Positions 1 through 5,991 of a stretch of 6,066 bases of DNA are shown here, piece after piece (positions within the stretch are counted from its first letter, which is position 1; each line of letters starts with the position of its first letter). The notes beneath the pieces were generated by a model, which saw only the letters and a list, made by a program, of their open reading frames with translations, had not been told where the DNA came from and made no database searches. The position numbers and the translations under genes were made by a program. Source of the stretch: Candidatus Lambdaproteobacteria bacterium (GTDB lineage: Bacteria > SAR324 > NAC60-12); contig DTUH01000307.1 of assembly GCA_012964265.1 (NCBI GenBank), positions 1 through 6,066 on the forward strand. Reading direction: 5' to 3'.

Positions 1-2
1 AT

Positions 3-1988
3 GTGGGGGCGTATTTTTCGGAAAAAGACAAGGAAGACGCGCTCTGGAACGGAAAGGCGCGCTATCCCGGAATTACTTTTTTAGTTTGCGCTACGAATAA
101 AGGAAAATCCGGGGATGCGATTTTGGCTGATTTCAATGCAACCTCAGGAGATTTCGACATCACCCAAATTCCATCAGAAACTTCGGATTCGTCTTCCGGA
201 TTACTTGGAGGAACTTTCGGAGTCACCGGGATATTGCCTACGCTGGATTTTATTCACGAATGGAAAAACGGAAAGCGCGAACTCGAATACGGCTATTTCC
301 GTTTTATCCCGCATAAACAAGTAATAAAACTCCAAAAAGAATTTGGCGCCCGAATGCAGGTTCGGCATGCGCTTACCTATTGTTCCGGCCGTGCCGCTTT
401 GATGGAATTGATTTCATATTTGCAGGACTCCCGTTCTCAAATCAATTTGCATATTGCCTCAACGGAATCTTTCATTGTGGATGCTCTGAAATCACTTGAA
501 ATTATTGGTCTTCCATTTAATTTTAACAAACTTCCGGAAGCAGATAATTTTACTGCAAAAGGGGGTGATGTCATTTTGATTTGTCCGGAAGATCCGGAAA
601 GCTTCGTCTTGACAAATGCGGATTGGCTCGGAAAATTCAAACGATTCCGGGTACCCGTAATTGTTTTTGCAGAACTTGGTTCCAAATTCCGGCAGCCTGG
701 TTTTCAAAAGGGCTGGCCAAATGGTCTTACTTATTGGGTCGCCGGTTTCAGCCTTCCGGAAAGCAAATCTCTTCCATTCGGAATCCGTGGCGGTGTTATC
801 ATGAGCAACAATGACCGGCAAATGGCGGAATTAGAAGAATTGCGAAAACGGCGTGGAGCGGTTCTTTCGGCACGCGATGCCGCGGTATTTTGCGAAAGTT
901 TTGCTGAAAATGCGGAAACAGTTCCTGACCCTGCCGAAAGTTCCGGAGTATCGGGAACCAACATTACTTCCGTTCCGGAAGCTTCAGTTGTGAAACAACT
1001 TTGTGAATGGGAACATGCCGCTTCCGGACTCCTGTTTCCTTCCGGAATGGCAGCGATAATGGCCGTACTGACTTTGTTGCGGAAAAAGGACAAACCATGT
1101 GTGATCGTCATTGGTTTGCTCTACAGCGAAACCTATTCCTTGTTGATGGATTCCGGACGGTCGTCCACATGGGACGCGATTTTTTTGGGGCTGCATGAGC
1201 TCGATCGTTTAACGGAAGTTTTGACGAATGATACCGCAATGGTCTTCACGGAAACGATTACCAATCCGCTCTGCGGTGTTCCGGATTTGGAACGGATCGG
1301 AAAATTGGCAAATGCGCAGGGAGTTCCATTTGTGGTGGACAACACACTGGCTTCTCCAGCTAATTGCCGCCCAATCGATTGGGGTGCAGATTGTGTGATT
1401 CACAGCACCACCAAATATCTGAACGGCGCAAACGATCATGCGGGAGGAGCGGTGCTGGTGAAATGTCCGGAAAAAGCCGGCGCATTAAAGAATTTACAGG
1501 AAAATTGGGGATTGGAAATTTCGGAACTGGAAACGGAGGTGTTGTGGAAACGGATGCAGGATTTTGAAGAACGCATGGAGCGCTTCAACGAAAACAGCCT
1601 TGCCGTCGCACATTTTTTGGAAGAGCATACTGCGGTAGCCCGCGTTTATTATGCGTCTTCACCGTCAGACGTTTCCTGTTCTTTTGCGCCAAAACTTCTT
1701 TCCGGAAACGGCGGTGTAGTCAGTTTTGTACTGCAAAATGATTCAGAAGAAAATTTGCGGAACTTTTATGACGGCAAATTTTCCTCCATCCTAAAGGCGC
1801 CGACTTTGGGATCAAATCAAACTCTTGTTTGCCCATATCCGCTGCTGACTCACTATCACGACAGCGACGAAGAACTCCGGGAAATTGAACTGCCGCGCAA
1901 TCTGATCCGGATTGCCGCAGGTTGTGAAACCGAAATTGATCCGATTTTGGCAGATTTGGATTCTGCCTTGTCGCGGACTACTCAGTAA
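3..1988 (+). CDS. Cys/Met-metabolism PLP-dependent enzyme (cystathionine gamma-synthase-like), long form with degenerate N-terminal copy; 5' end outside window
   Basis: Fold-type I PLP enzyme of the Cys/Met metabolism family, probably cytosolic and acting in transsulfuration (cystathionine gamma-synthase or a relative). Residues are counted from the GTG at 3. The catalytic domain spans about 325-660: PSGMAA at 346-351 (phosphate-binding region), VVDNT at 444-448 with Asp446 for the pyridine nitrogen, STTKY at 468-472 with Schiff-base Lys471, and LIRIAAG at 634-640 with Arg636 in the usual substrate-carboxylate position. The segment around 598-620 (APTLGSNQTLVCPYPLLTHY) and the region around 78-104 recall, from memory, the long fungal Str2-type synthases, so a narrower substrate call is unsafe. 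Usual family members are about 390 residues. Here about 100-300 look like a second, degenerate copy of the large PLP domain, and 1-75 match nothing I know. The frame is open to the left edge and the GTG has no visible ribosome site, so the true start probably lies upstream. Its TAA overlaps the end of the opposing Dabb gene. Confidence 0.85.
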   Translation: MGAYFSEKDKEDALWNGKARYPGITFLVCATNKGKSGDAILADFNATSGDFDITQIPSETSDSSSGLLGGTFGVTGILPTLDFIHEWKNGKRELEYGYFRFIPHKQVIKLQKEFGARMQVRHALTYCSGRAALMELISYLQDSRSQINLHIASTESFIVDALKSLEIIGLPFNFNKLPEADNFTAKGGDVILICPEDPESFVLTNADWLGKFKRFRVPVIVFAELGSKFRQPGFQKGWPNGLTYWVAGFSLPESKSLPFGIRGGVIMSNNDRQMAELEELRKRRGAVLSARDAAVFCESFAENAETVPDPAESSGVSGTNITSVPEASVVKQLCEWEHAASGLLFPSGMAAIMAVLTLLRKKDKPCVIVIGLLYSETYSLLMDSGRSSTWDAIFLGLHELDRLTEVLTNDTAMVFTETITNPLCGVPDLERIGKLANAQGVPFVVDNTLASPANCRPIDWGADCVIHSTTKYLNGANDHAGGAVLVKCPEKAGALKNLQENWGLEISELETEVLWKRMQDFEERMERFNENSLAVAHFLEEHTAVARVYYASSPSDVSCSFAPKLLSGNGGVVSFVLQNDSEENLRNFYDGKFSSILKAPTLGSNQTLVCPYPLLTHYHDSDEELREIELPRNLIRIAAGCETEIDPILADLDSALSRTTQ

Positions 1989-2268
1989 GATAATCAACTA
2001 CGATAGAACTGGAACACAAGCTGCGCATGGTGTCGATCACCGGTAAATGATTTGGATGTGATGCGTATGCAGCCAAACCTGTTTCATCGTCAAAATGCGT
2101 AGTGAGCACGATGTCATAGGCACGCTCTGATTTATTGAAATCAAGACCCACCTCGATCAACCGTAAGGTTTCAATTTTTCCGTCCAGACCCCTCAAAGTT
2201 GAAACTGCCAGGTCCAGGTTTTCCGGATTGTTTTCTTTGAGTTTGAACATTACAATGTGCTTGACCAT
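1978..2268 (-). CDS. Dabb (stress-responsive alpha/beta-barrel domain) family protein
   Basis: A 96-residue protein that fits the Dabb family (dimeric ferredoxin-like alpha/beta barrel) from end to end. It shows the opening VKHIVMFKLK with His4, a central block around YDIVLTTHFDDETGLAAY (51-68), and the HPNHLPV motif (71-77), which corresponds to the family's usual HPxH segment. Family members are small soluble proteins; some are stress-induced in plants and some bacterial ones are linked to aromatic or polyketide chemistry, but most have no assigned reaction, so no substrate is proposed. There is no signal peptide. It is the last gene of the minus-strand operon, 8 bases after tyrS, with a good AGGAGA ribosome site. 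Its TAG lies inside the 3' end of the converging PLP gene, giving an 11-base overlap. The start is fixed by the ribosome site. Confidence 0.85.
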   Translation of the reverse strand: MVKHIVMFKLKENNPENLDLAVSTLRGLDGKIETLRLIEVGLDFNKSERAYDIVLTTHFDDETGLAAYASHPNHLPVIDTMRSLCSSSIVVDYLTE

Positions 2269-2272
2269 AAGT

Positions 2273-2278
2273 TCTCCT
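2273..2278 (-). promoter_or_regulatory. Ribosome binding site AGGAGA of the Dabb gene, overlapping the tyrS stop codon
   Basis: On the minus strand the order is tyrS stop TAG, then GAGAACTT, then ATG. The AGGAGA Shine-Dalgarno begins inside the TAG, four bases before the start codon. This decides the Dabb start at 2268 and suggests that ribosomes ending tyrS can re-initiate here. It is the only strong Shine-Dalgarno in the operon. Confidence 0.75.
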
Positions 2279-3509
2279 AAGTTTCAAAAATCAAACGATG
2301 ATACCGTTTTTTGCCGGCCCTCAGCATAATTTCACCATCCTGCAAATCCGCTTCTCCAAGACAATAATCCGGATTATCAATCCGTTCATCATTTACGTAA
2401 ACGCCGCCTTGAGCCTGTAAACGACGTGCTTCCCCTTTGGATTTGCAAAGACCTGTTTCCAGAAATATTTCAAAAACACCAAGTCCCGCAGAAAAATTTT
2501 CCGGCGCAATTTTGGTACTGGGGACATTAGATTTGTCACTTTTTCCATCTCCGGAATTTCCCGGAAAAAGAGACTGTGCCGCCTGTTGAGCCTTCAGCGC
2601 GTTTTCGTTTCCGTGTATGAGCGCGGTTGTTTCGAAAGCCAGCCGCTGTTTTGCTTCACGGATATCCGCACCTTTGAGCTGTCCCAGTTTCCGGACCTCA
2701 TCCATGGGCAGGAAAGTAAACAGGGCCAGAAATTTTTCTACATCCGTATCTCCTGTATTAACCCAATACTGGTAGTACTCATAGGCTGAAGTTCGTTTCG
2801 GATCAAGCCAGAGTGCGCCTTTTTCGGTTTTACCCATCTTTTTTCCGGATGATGTAGTTAAGAGAGGATAAGTCCAACCGAAAGCGTCTTTGCGTTCAAC
2901 ACGTCGAATCAAATCTGTTCCGGAAATAATATTTGCCCACTGATCGTCGCCGCCCATTTGCAGGGTGCAGTCATAACGTCGATTCAGTTCCAGAAAATCA
3001 TAGGCCTGCAAAAGCTGATAATTGAATTCCAAAAAACTTAATCCGGACTCAAGTCTAATTTTGTATGTTTCAAAAGAGAGCATCCTGTTAACCGAAAAAT
3101 GTTTTCCGATGTCACGCAGAAAATCAATGTAATTCAAGTCGCGCAACCACTCCGCGTTATCAACTAGAATTCCGTCTCCACTAAAATCTAAAAAACGCTC
3201 CAGTTGCGGAAGCATCCCTTCAATATTGGTTTGCAGCTGCTCTTCTGTCAGCATTTTCCGCATCTCGGTTTTTCCGCTCGGATCGCCGATCATGGCGGTT
3301 CCGCCACCCATCAATGCAATTATGCGGTGACCTGCGCGCTGCATGTGTGCCAGTCCCATCAACGGAATCAGGTGACCAACATGTAATGAGTCCGCAGTGG
3401 GATCGAAACCGACATAGCAGCAAATCCGTTCTTCCTTGAGACGTTTTGCCAACTCTTCCGGATGAGTGCTTTGTTGATAAAAACCACGGTCTTTAAGATC
3501 TTCAAGCAT
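2277..3509 (-). CDS. tyrS: Tyrosyl-tRNA synthetase (class I, bacterial TyrRS)
   Basis: Charges tRNA-Tyr with tyrosine in the cytoplasm (ATP-dependent, class Ic). The 410-residue length is normal. Visible marks: GFDPTADSLHVGH with the HIGH-type HVGH at 43-46; GDPSGKTEMR (75-84); the tyrosine pocket Y164-xxx-Q168-xx-D171; QMGGDDQWANI (184-194); and the KMSKS-type loop KMGKT at 224-228 followed by EKGALWLDPKRTSAYEYYQYW-like sequence, as in the E. coli type (KFGKT). A C-terminal S4 RNA-binding domain covers about 342-408 (ETGLCKSKGEARRLQAQGGV at 351-370). Between the anticodon-binding helices and S4 sits a low-complexity linker (about 314-338, Gly/Ser/Lys/Asp-rich) that looks slightly longer than usual. 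The gene starts 2 bases after the recR stop, with no clear Shine-Dalgarno in front, which suggests translational coupling. No T-box is possible at this internal operon position. Confidence 0.97.
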   Translation of the reverse strand: MLEDLKDRGFYQQSTHPEELAKRLKEERICCYVGFDPTADSLHVGHLIPLMGLAHMQRAGHRIIALMGGGTAMIGDPSGKTEMRKMLTEEQLQTNIEGMLPQLERFLDFSGDGILVDNAEWLRDLNYIDFLRDIGKHFSVNRMLSFETYKIRLESGLSFLEFNYQLLQAYDFLELNRRYDCTLQMGGDDQWANIISGTDLIRRVERKDAFGWTYPLLTTSSGKKMGKTEKGALWLDPKRTSAYEYYQYWVNTGDTDVEKFLALFTFLPMDEVRKLGQLKGADIREAKQRLAFETTALIHGNENALKAQQAAQSLFPGNSGDGKSDKSNVPSTKIAPENFSAGLGVFEIFLETGLCKSKGEARRLQAQGGVYVNDERIDNPDYCLGEADLQDGEIMLRAGKKRYHRLIFET

Positions 3510-3511
3510 AA

Positions 3512-4114
3512 TCAGTTATAGAATTTGTGTCGTCCGGAAAAAGCTTCTATCAGTGTTACATCGTCCACATATTCCAGATCGCCTCCTGCCGGAATCCCGC
3601 ATGCAAGTCGTGTTATTGTTTGTATTTTTCCGGAAAACTCCTGCTGCAAAAACAGGGCAGTCGCCTCGCCCTTGACCGTTGGATTTGTTGCAATAATTAA
3701 TTCCTTGATTACGCTTTCTTCAACCCTCTTACTTAAATTTCTAATATTGAGTTGTTCAGGACCAATGCCGTCCAGCGGTGAAATTGCTCCCATTAAAACG
3801 TGATAAACACCTTTGAAAACACCACTTTTTTCAATTTGAAAAATATTGTTTGGCTGTTCTACAACGCAGACTTGTTCGTGGTCACGTCCGGCGTGACTGC
3901 AAATCGTACAGGGGTCAATGTCAGTGAATCCGGAACAGACCGAGCAGTAACGGATTTTCTCTTTGACTTCAGTGAGAGCATCAGCCAAATTTTGTGTTTC
4001 TTCCTGAGAATAGCGGAGAATACTAAAGGCGAGACGTTGTGCGGTTTTGCGACCAACGCCCGGAAAACGTGAAAATTCGTAAACCAGTCGTTCCAGTGCA
4101 ACAGGGATTTGCAT
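3512..4114 (-). CDS. recR: Recombination mediator protein RecR
   Basis: RecR acts with RecO and RecF to load RecA on SSB-coated single-stranded DNA during gap repair. The 200-residue length is typical and the domains are in the standard order. A helix-hairpin-helix covers about 5-34 (FSRFPGVGRKTAQRLAFSIL). A four-cysteine zinc finger has C57-xx-C60 and C69-xx-C72. A Toprim domain covers about 81-175, with VCVVEQPNNI at 82-91 and GAISPLDGIGPEQL at 109-122. The end has the conserved TRLACGIPAGGDLEYVDDVT run (168-187) and finishes with FSGRHKFYN. The family usually has Arg or His where this protein has Cys172 (LACGIP); this is a small change outside the zinc finger. The gene sits 6 bases after the upstream hypothetical gene and 2 bases before tyrS, so the three are probably cotranscribed. 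No strong ribosome site is seen, but the start agrees with the family N-terminus. Confidence 0.96.
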   Translation of the reverse strand: MQIPVALERLVYEFSRFPGVGRKTAQRLAFSILRYSQEETQNLADALTEVKEKIRYCSVCSGFTDIDPCTICSHAGRDHEQVCVVEQPNNIFQIEKSGVFKGVYHVLMGAISPLDGIGPEQLNIRNLSKRVEESVIKELIIATNPTVKGEATALFLQQEFSGKIQTITRLACGIPAGGDLEYVDDVTLIEAFSGRHKFYN

Positions 4115-4120
4115 GAGCTG

Positions 4121-4639
4121 TCAGGTTTCTACTTCCGGAAAGTGAAGATTAGGTTGGCGTGCTTCTGTGAGGATCAAACCAAGTGGATCAAGAATTTTAA
4201 GTTCCATTTCAAGTGACTTTTCGTCCCAGTCATCGGGATAAGGATCAACGGAACCATTTACTATATTTTGCAGCCGCTTCCGATATTCCTGTTCTGACGC
4301 CTGTAAATTTTCCAGCATTCCTACTCCTTTTTTTGCCAAAGGCTTGAGAAATCCTGGAATTTTAGTTTCCTTAAAAAGTTCGTCTAAACGTTTTGAATTA
4401 CGCAGAGAAATCGTATATTCCGCGCGCACATCAATTTGAACTTCTTCTTCCTCCACTAAAGTTCCACATTTTTTGTGGACTCTTCCATTCGGCATTTCTA
4501 ATTCCGAATATTCAAGTGACTTGCAATTAGGACAATAAAGCCAGGTAATCCAGCCGGGAATCGGAGCATTACGAGCTTCATCCTCTTTCTTCGCGCGACG
4601 ATCTGCAAGGTTGATGACTTTGGCAGGAGTGTTACTCAT
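4121..4639 (-). CDS. Hypothetical protein with a zinc-ribbon-like CxxC...HxxC motif, first gene of the recR-tyrS operon
   Basis: I do not recognise this family. The 172-residue protein begins with a basic, Ala/Asp/Arg-rich stretch (MSNTPAKVINLADRRAKKED). It then has CPNC at 36-39 and HKKC at 55-58, a spacing that fits a single zinc-binding knuckle or ribbon (C36, C39, H55 or a nearby residue, C58). After that come an acidic run (EEEE at 63-66), a central basic part (79-125) that could be helical, and an acidic C-terminal half (PYPDDWDEKSLEME at 133-146). There is no signal peptide or membrane segment, so it is probably cytoplasmic. A start at the upstream in-frame TTG (4648) would add three residues. 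I prefer ATG 4639 because the TTG has no ribosome site, although the ATG site is also weak (AAAG directly before it). It ends 6 bases before recR, so a link with DNA repair, translation or nucleic-acid binding is possible but is inferred only from position and the zinc motif. Confidence 0.8.
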   Translation of the reverse strand: MSNTPAKVINLADRRAKKEDEARNAPIPGWITWLYCPNCKSLEYSELEMPNGRVHKKCGTLVEEEEVQIDVRAEYTISLRNSKRLDELFKETKIPGFLKPLAKKGVGMLENLQASEQEYRKRLQNIVNGSVDPYPDDWDEKSLEMELKILDPLGLILTEARQPNLHFPEVET

Positions 4640-4716
4640 CTTTGTCAATGAATGGTGCGGAATACTAAAGGAATGAAGCTAAGATACTAAAATTATGATT
4701 TTAACAATCATCACTG

Positions 4717-4745
4717 ATTTTCACTTATTTTATGAATTTTGTCAA
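4717..4745 (-). promoter_or_regulatory. Candidate sigma70-type promoter for the minus-strand operon
   Basis: On the minus strand a perfect TTGACA (-35, 4745-4740) is followed by a 17-base spacer and GAAAAT (-10, 4722-4717, 4 of 6 matches to TATAAT). Transcription would start near 4710, giving a leader of about 70 AT-rich bases before the ATG at 4639. No other better-placed promoter for the operon is visible. The -35 is strong and the -10 is weak, so the assignment is tentative. Confidence 0.4.
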
Positions 4746-4878
4746 AATATATTAAAACTGAAGGTCTTAGCTTGATTACAGTAATGCAGCCGGATTTTGC
4801 AGCTTCCGCCTGAACAGGTTAAAATGTTTTATGCAATAATTTCTGTTAAATTGTACTTATGCTGTTAATAAAGGAATG

Positions 4879-4958
4879 CCGAAAAAAGGCTTTTTGGTGG
4901 TGGAGAGAATAGCGCCTCCGCTTTTCAACAATCCAGTTTAAGGTGAGATTGTTAAAAG
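4879..4958. repeat. Three adjacent inverted repeats (possible structured RNA or element end)
   Basis: Hairpin 1 (4879-4897): CCGAAAA pairs with TTTTTGG (one G-T), with a 5-base loop. Hairpin 2 (4900-4921): GTGGAG pairs with CTCCGC (one G-T), with a 10-base loop, and is followed by TTTT. Hairpin 3 (4921-4958): CTTTTCAACAATC (4921-4933) pairs with GATTGTTAAAAG (4947-4958), 12 pairs with one bulged C and a 13-base loop. They sit end to end over 80 bases with almost no free sequence between them. The inverted repeats are seen directly; a role as small RNA, leader or relic of a mobile element is inference. Confidence 0.4.
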
Positions 4959-5019
4959 TTGAATACCTTGCCTCTTGATGTCTTTTTCTGAAATGTCCAA
5001 GCAAATCACAATTATTTTC

Positions 5020-5046
5020 TTGACAGATACTCTTTTATGTTATACC
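5020..5046 (+). promoter_or_regulatory. Candidate promoter for the lipoprotein gene
   Basis: TTGACA at 5020-5025 is a perfect -35. TATACC at 5041-5046 (4 of 6) is the best -10, at a short 15-base spacing. Transcription would begin near 5053 and give a leader of about 150 bases before the lipoprotein ATG. The short spacer makes this uncertain. Confidence 0.35.
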
Positions 5047-5195
5047 TTCAACTTCTCTGCATCCTTATCAAATTAGGAATAGATGAATATCCTGAGATGA
5101 AGGATTTGGTGGTACAAATTCAAGTGAAAGACATTCTCCCCGATTGCGAACTCTGAGAAACTGTCTTTGCAAACTTTTTCTTTATCAATAATTAT

Positions 5196-5199
5196 GGAG
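5196..5199 (+). promoter_or_regulatory. Ribosome binding site GGAG that fixes the lipoprotein start at 5206
   Basis: GGAG lies six bases before the ATG at 5206. Alternative in-frame starts at 5167 (TTG) and 5194 (ATG) would place extra residues ahead of the signal peptide and have no ribosome site of their own. The start at 5206 gives a textbook Met-Lys-Lys lipoprotein signal. Confidence 0.7.
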
Positions 5200-5205
5200 C
5201 AAAAA

Positions 5206-5574
5206 ATGAAAAAAGTATTCTTCGTTTTATTAATTTTAAGTGTCAGTCTTGCCCTCAGTTCCTGTGCAAAAACTTATTCAAAAATAATTGACTCGAAAAC
5301 TACTAATATAATTATAGAAAATTCAACTGCTACTGGATCGACAATAGATAATTCTATACTTGAAGATTCGTCAGTAAAGGATTCAACAATAACTAAGTCA
5401 AAGATTTTGGATAAATCCAAAATAATGAACAATTCAATAATTATAAATTCGACAATCGAAAATTCGACAATTTCAAATTCCGAAATTATAAATCAAACCA
5501 TAAAAAATCAGACAATTACTAATTCAAAAATACAAGGTCCAACTGAAGAAGAAAAAGCAGCAAAAGAAGAGTGA
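5206..5574 (+). CDS. Small pentapeptide-repeat lipoprotein
   Basis: Predicted secreted lipoprotein of 122 residues. The signal peptide has MKK, a hydrophobic stretch VFFVLLILSVSLAL (4-17) and the lipobox LSSC, so signal peptidase II would cleave before Cys20 and the protein would be lipid-anchored in the cell envelope. From residue 25 to 111 it reads as 17 five-residue repeats of the form S/Q-x-I-x-N/D (for example STIDN, SILED, STIEN, STISN, QTIKN, QTITN), with single-residue insertions at Lys70 and Asn76. Isoleucine or valine every fifth residue with a small polar residue two positions earlier fits a right-handed quadrilateral beta-helix of the pentapeptide-repeat type, roughly four coils long. 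It ends in a charged tail (PTEEEKAAKEE). Lys, Asn, Ile, Ser and Thr dominate and the codons are far richer in A/T than in the neighbouring operon, as in transferred or fast-evolving genes. It stands alone. The function is unknown; the fold call is inference from the repeat. Confidence 0.85.
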   Translation: MKKVFFVLLILSVSLALSSCAKTYSKIIDSKTTNIIIENSTATGSTIDNSILEDSSVKDSTITKSKILDKSKIMNNSIIINSTIENSTISNSEIINQTIKNQTITNSKIQGPTEEEKAAKEE

Positions 5575-5592
5575 TTTTAAACATTCACTTTT
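5567..5592 (+). terminator. Weak candidate terminator overlapping the lipoprotein stop codon
   Basis: AAGAGTGA (5567-5574) pairs with TCACTTTT (5585-5592) through 8 pairs including one G-T, around a 10-base AT-rich loop. The downstream arm merges into a short T-run (TTTTATT). The stem has only three G-C pairs, so it is weak, but it sits at the right place and contains the TGA stop itself. Confidence 0.3.
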
Positions 5593-5991
5593 ATTCCCTC
5601 TAATTTCTTTAGTCAAAATACTGTAAAACCACTCGATACCGTCCAACCGGATATCTACACCTCAGAACCACACGATGCGCTCACCTTTTCAGAAGAATGA
5701 GGCTTTGAAGACATTAAATCATTATTTATCACCTCCGAGATTTTATTGCTGAGGCAAAACTTAAGTGAATTGTCCCTCGATTCACTATCCTCTACTTATT
5801 CCTCCATAACAAACCTCTATTTACTCTATACAAGGAAACAGTCCAAAACTAAATGGGAAATAGTTTCGGCAAGAGCATGATGCACCGTTTGAGTGACAAC
5901 ACAATAAGAGATTTGATTTTTTGGATGAATGAATGAGTCAGGAATAGTCTCTTCGAAAACAGCGACTTTTTGAGAATGAATTCATTACGGA
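5593..5991. other. Non-coding or decayed region between the lipoprotein gene and the tRNA fragment
   Basis: I see no supportable gene in these 400 bases. One plus-strand frame (5581-5880) is open for about 100 codons except for a single TGA at 5698, but it has no start signal and no recognisable motif. The minus strand has a strong Shine-Dalgarno-like GGAGGTGAT (5736-5728), but it leads only to a two-codon ORF (ATG ATT TAA) and an overlapping 19-residue ORF. A 12-base perfect palindrome AATGAATTCATT lies at 5975-5986, just beyond the 3' end of the tRNA fragment. Confidence 0.5.

Larger units (their letters stand above)
4640..5019. other. AT-rich intergenic region between the divergent operon and the lipoprotein gene
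   Basis: No supported gene lies here. The longest open stretches on either strand are about 20-40 codons, without ribosome sites. The region holds the operon promoter at its left end and a cluster of adjacent hairpins in the middle (4879-4958). It is clearly richer in A and T than the operon and contains no TCCGGA word. Confidence 0.6.

Noticed and set aside
1..108. ATG at position 1 as the start of a gene
   Set aside because: This ATG is in a different frame from the PLP gene and reaches a stop at 82-84, so it is an internal coincidence.
4876..4941. A 21-codon ORF (MPKKGFLVVERIAPPLFNNPV, ending at TAA)
   Set aside because: It lies within the hairpin cluster, the AAGGA before it is too close to the ATG to act as a ribosome site, and it is very short.
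5037..5156. A 39-codon plus-strand ORF ahead of the lipoprotein gene
   Set aside because: It overlaps the -10 of the better-supported promoter, has no ribosome site and shows no recognisable motif.
5167..5205. Upstream in-frame starts TTG 5167 and ATG 5194 for the lipoprotein
   Set aside because: They would add residues ahead of the Met-Lys-Lys signal and lack ribosome sites. GGAG at the correct distance favours 5206.
5206..5574. Left-handed (hexapeptide) beta-helix or CRISPR-like DNA repeat in the lipoprotein gene
   Set aside because: The period is five residues with only two single-residue insertions, and the underlying DNA is not repeated closely enough for an array.
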